This document shows, in pieces, positions 61,802 through 64,000 of a DNA stretch of 64,000 nt; position 1 is the first letter of the stretch, and each line of letters opens with the position of its first letter. Source of the stretch: Paracoccus jeotgali (GTDB lineage: Bacteria; Pseudomonadota; Alphaproteobacteria; Rhodobacterales; Rhodobacteraceae); contig NZ_CP025583.1 in NCBI RefSeq assembly GCF_002865605.1, positions 2,947,501-3,011,500 of the forward strand, given 5' to 3'. The notes below the pieces were generated by a model. That model was not told where the DNA came from, did no database searches, and saw only the letters and a program-made list of their open reading frames with translations. The position numbers were made by a program, and so were the translations under genes.

Positions 61802-62361
61802 GCTGGCCCTCTCGGCAGGCCGCGGTCGATGCGGTATTTCTCGGATCTGGTGACGCGGGCAAAGCGGTGCGTGGTCAGGGCGCTGGTCAGGACCGACAGC
61901 GCCTCTTCGCCTTGCAGCTCGTTTCCGCTGGGGCCGAGCCATGTGACGCAGATGATCTCGGCCCGGGGCCAGCGGCCGGCGATATCGCGGGCGAGGCGCT
62001 GCAGGTCGCCTTCGTCGAGGAAATAGAGGATCTCGGACAGGATCAGCAGGTCGAACGCGCCCTGCGGCAGGTCGCAGGGGTAGAAGCCCTGGATGAATTC
62101 TGCCTCGGGCACCGCCAGCCTTGCGGCCTCGAGGGCGACCTCGATTGCGTCCATGCCGACATAGCGGTCGCAGAGCGGGGCGAGGTGACGCGCAAGCTGG
62201 CCATTGCCGCAGCCGAGTTCGAAGGCGGCGCGGTAGCGGGGCTGCGACAGGGCGGCGCGGGTGGCGGCAAATTTCGCCTGCTCATAGGCGCTTTCGCGAA
62301 AGCCCCACGGGTCCGAGGTCTTGGCGTAGAGGTTTCGCAGGTGATCCTTGCCGACGCTCAT
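61798..62361 (-). CDS. SAM-dependent methyltransferase (NodS-like)
   Basis: A 187-residue class I methyltransferase. Motif I is AFELGCGNGQLARHLAPLCD, motif II is VGMDAIEVAL and motif IV is FDLLILSEILYFL. DPWGFRESAYEQAKFAATRA near the N-terminus is typical of the NodS group, which methylates the free amino group of deacetylated chito-oligosaccharides. The adjacent PIG-L deacetylase would supply such an amine, so N-methylation of a deacetylated sugar is an attractive inference. Both ends overlap neighbouring genes by four bases. Confidence 0.9.
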   Translation of the reverse strand: MSVGKDHLRNLYAKTSDPWGFRESAYEQAKFAATRAALSQPRYRAAFELGCGNGQLARHLAPLCDRYVGMDAIEVALEAARLAVPEAEFIQGFYPCDLPQGAFDLLILSEILYFLDEGDLQRLARDIAGRWPRAEIICVTWLGPSGNELQGEEALSVLTSALTTHRFARVTRSEKYRIDRGLPRGPA

Positions 62362-63050
62362 GCCGGCATCCTCCAGAACAGTTCATCCTCGCGGGCGAAG
62401 GTCTCGACCATCGCGGGGGGCAGGACGAAGCCGGTGGGATCGTCGGTGACGATGCGGCCGAGCTGGCTTTCATGCGCCTCGATCGCCGCGCGCTTGCGGG
62501 TGGCGGCGGGGCCGGGCGGCAGGCGGACCGGCGCGAACGGGGCGATGGTGGCGGGGAAATCGGGGTCGTCCCAGCGGCTCCAGATTGGGTAGCTGAAGAA
62601 GGACCAGTCGGGGCGTCTTTGGCGCAGGGCGGCGGTGGCGCGGGCGGCGGCCTGGTGGTCCTCGTGGTGGTCCTGAATGGCGGGGGCGAAGATGTGGGTG
62701 ATGCCCAGATCGGCGATGATGCGTTCCAGCCGCGCCGCCAGGGCGTCGTGATCGCAGCGATAGAGGCCCGCATCCGGCAGCCCCAGCCATGTCAGATCGC
62801 GGGCGGTCCCGCCGAGGCAGGCCAGCGCGCGCTGCAACTCGCGCTGCCGGAGCCGGGCCAGATCGGCGGGTGGCCAAAGCCGCGAGCCGGGATGGCTGGC
62901 GCTGCCATCGGTCAGGCAGATCACATGCGCGCCCGCGCCCGCCAAGGCGCGCGCCAGCAAGGCCCCGCAGCCGAGGCTTTCGTCGTCGGGATGCGGCGCG
63001 ATGACGGCGATGGGCACCTCGCCGCGAAAGACGTGGTCCGGGGCGCTCAA
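62358..63050 (-). CDS. PIG-L family N-acetyl-sugar deacetylase
   Basis: A 230-residue zinc deacetylase of the LmbE/PIG-L family. The metal and base motif is AVIAPHPDDESLGCGALLAR, and a second ligand region is PAIQDHHEDHQAAARATAAL. Such enzymes remove the acetyl group of N-acetylglucosamine units. I start at TTG 63050, which overlaps the preceding stop. A GTG at 63017 is the alternative and would remove 11 residues. Its neighbours (methyltransferase, GT2) fit modification of an amino sugar. Confidence 0.87.
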   Translation of the reverse strand: MSAPDHVFRGEVPIAVIAPHPDDESLGCGALLARALAGAGAHVICLTDGSASHPGSRLWPPADLARLRQRELQRALACLGGTARDLTWLGLPDAGLYRCDHDALAARLERIIADLGITHIFAPAIQDHHEDHQAAARATAALRQRRPDWSFFSYPIWSRWDDPDFPATIAPFAPVRLPPGPAATRKRAAIEAHESQLGRIVTDDPTGFVLPPAMVETFAREDELFWRMPA

Positions 63051-64000
63051 TCGAAGACCCCCCAGACCGTGCCGTCCTGCCCCAAGGCGTGATCGGCCGC
63101 CCGCTGCAGGAAGGCATCGCGGGCGGCCTGTCGCAGATAGACCGACAGATCGCGCGCCATGCGGCCGGTCGTGGATTCGCTGTCGAAATGCCGCAGGCCG
63201 AGGCTTTGTTCGACCGCCTTGATCGCGCCGAGGGCGGCTTCTTCGGTCAAGAGCCGGGCCGAGATCGAGGTGCTGACGATCCGCTCGGCAGGGCCTTCGG
63301 CGACGCTGGCCTGCGCGGCGCGTTCGGTCAGGGCCATGCCGGCCCAGACCTGCATCAGCGCGGTCATCAGCCGGGTTTTCTGCGCCTCGGCCTGCATCCG
63401 GCCCATCTGACGCAGGGTCGCCGCCGCCTGATCCAGCAGACCGGCTGCCGCCCCCGCCTGCAGGGCCGCGATGCGCCAGACGCCGCCGACGAAATGCGGT
63501 TCTTGCAGGTAATCGCCGGGCACGCCGATCCACTCGATGTCCTGCGCGGGGAGTCCCGCGAAATCATAGCTGCCCGAGGCGGTGGCCTGCATCCCCAGCA
63601 TGTTCCAGCCCGACAGATCCGCCCGCGCCGGATCGGTGACATCGATCAGCGCCAGCCGCACCTCTGGCCCGGAATTCACGGTGACAAGGGCATGGGTGAC
63701 GGTGCCGAGCCCGGAGGCGAAGTTCTTGGAGCCGTCCAGCTGCGGGGTCGGGCTGTCCTTCAGCGTCGCCGGCACCGGCCCATCCGCGCCCCAGACGCCG
63801 AAGAAGCCGCCATTGTCGAGAAGCTGCGTGGTGCTGCGCTGCTGCGTGTCGCTGCCGTAAAGGCGGATCAGCCGCAGCGCGTTCATGTGCCCCTCGAACA
63901 GCCGCCCGACGGGCAGGTTCGCCGCACCGATCCGCATCAGCAGCCGCGCAGACTGGACCAGGTCGCTGGCACCGTCTTGGGTCAATGCGCCGGCGCGTCG
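63047..64000 (-). CDS. acyl-CoA-dehydrogenase-like flavoprotein, 5' end outside window
   Basis: The C-terminal 318 or so residues of an acyl-CoA-dehydrogenase-fold protein. LFEGHMNALRLIRLYGSD and SKNFASGLGTVTHALVTVNS correspond to the central beta domain, and the long helical C-domain (GGVWRIAALQAGAAAGLLDQ onward) follows. No stop precedes the window edge, so the gene continues upstream. The apparent TTG at 63985 is unlikely to be the start. The catalytic Glu cannot be assigned with confidence. In this cassette the substrate may be a sugar-linked or acyl-carrier-bound group rather than a fatty acyl-CoA (inference). Confidence 0.8.
   Translation of the reverse strand, partial: RRAGALTQDGASDLVQSARLLMRIGAANLPVGRLFEGHMNALRLIRLYGSDTQQRSTTQLLDNGGFFGVWGADGPVPATLKDSPTPQLDGSKNFASGLGTVTHALVTVNSGPEVRLALIDVTDPARADLSGWNMLGMQATASGSYDFAGLPAQDIEWIGVPGDYLQEPHFVGGVWRIAALQAGAAAGLLDQAAATLRQMGRMQAEAQKTRLMTALMQVWAGMALTERAAQASVAEGPAERIVSTSISARLLTEEAALGAIKAVEQSLGLRHFDSESTTGRMARDLSVYLRQAARDAFLQRAADHALGQDGTVWGVFD

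Overview
This is a high-GC alphaproteobacterial chromosome segment. The order 23S rRNA, 5S rRNA, tRNA-fMet at the left end and the protein families present (DUF5368, a recombinase-like HTH protein, DevBCA-type exporter, EF-hand plus two-component trio) point to a member of the Rhodobacteraceae, probably close to Paracoccus. That placement is inference from gene content, not from a tree.

Layout. 1-1500: 3' end of an rRNA operon closed by a strong terminator. 1614-4830: two insertion sequences, a recent IS66-family copy with perfect 21-bp ends and an 8-bp target duplication, and an internally deleted IS3-family (IS2-group) relic. 5015-11049 (minus): RND efflux pump with its membrane-fusion protein, a tandem SpoIIAA/STAS-like protein and a TetR regulator. 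11175-33260: a 22-kb catabolic island with two NrtABC/SsuABC-like importers at its edges. Between them are a Rieske oxygenase, two SDRs, an alpha/beta hydrolase, a type I extradiol (VOC) dioxygenase, a TPP enzyme joined to an aspartate-dehydrogenase-like domain, an aldehyde dehydrogenase, a ferredoxin-reductase-like flavoprotein, a flavodoxin, a pentapeptide-repeat protein, a FAD monooxygenase, a Tat-exported metallo-beta-lactamase-fold protein, two cupin proteins and two IclR regulators. The gene set reads as import, ring dihydroxylation, rearomatisation, meta-cleavage, hydrolysis, decarboxylation and aldehyde oxidation of an unidentified aromatic compound, with a flavodoxin as the likely electron carrier to the Rieske enzyme.

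33341-36568 (minus): a broken DUF5996 gene, a glutathione transferase, a BASS-family transporter and a cytochrome b561. 36651-42994 (plus): TetR, a type II sulfide:quinone oxidoreductase with a twin-arginine leader, a DUF5368 protein, a DsrE-like periplasmic protein, a small membrane protein and a HlyD/DevC/DevA exporter. 43214-44940: quinone-type oxidoreductase and a DJ-1/PfpI protein. 45037-47875: four-EF-hand secreted protein divergent from an OmpR-type response regulator and sensor kinase, with striking paired repeat boxes between them.

48280-64000 (minus): a surface-glycan locus containing several glycosyltransferases, a UDP-ManNAc dehydrogenase (WecC), a PIG-L deacetylase, a methyltransferase and an acyl-CoA-dehydrogenase-like gene running off the window. 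Its most unusual member is a chimeric gene in which the N-terminal half of a GT4 glycosyltransferase is joined in frame, at the interdomain linker of the GT-B fold, to the C-terminal half of the UDP-GlcNAc 2-epimerase WecB. The same gene is interrupted near its 5' end by an IS3-family (IS407-like) element with a 4-bp target duplication.

A recurring oddity is that nearly all frameshifts in the window are one-base contractions of G/C runs, and nearly all lie inside IS copies. This may be real decay or residual sequencing error in multicopy DNA.
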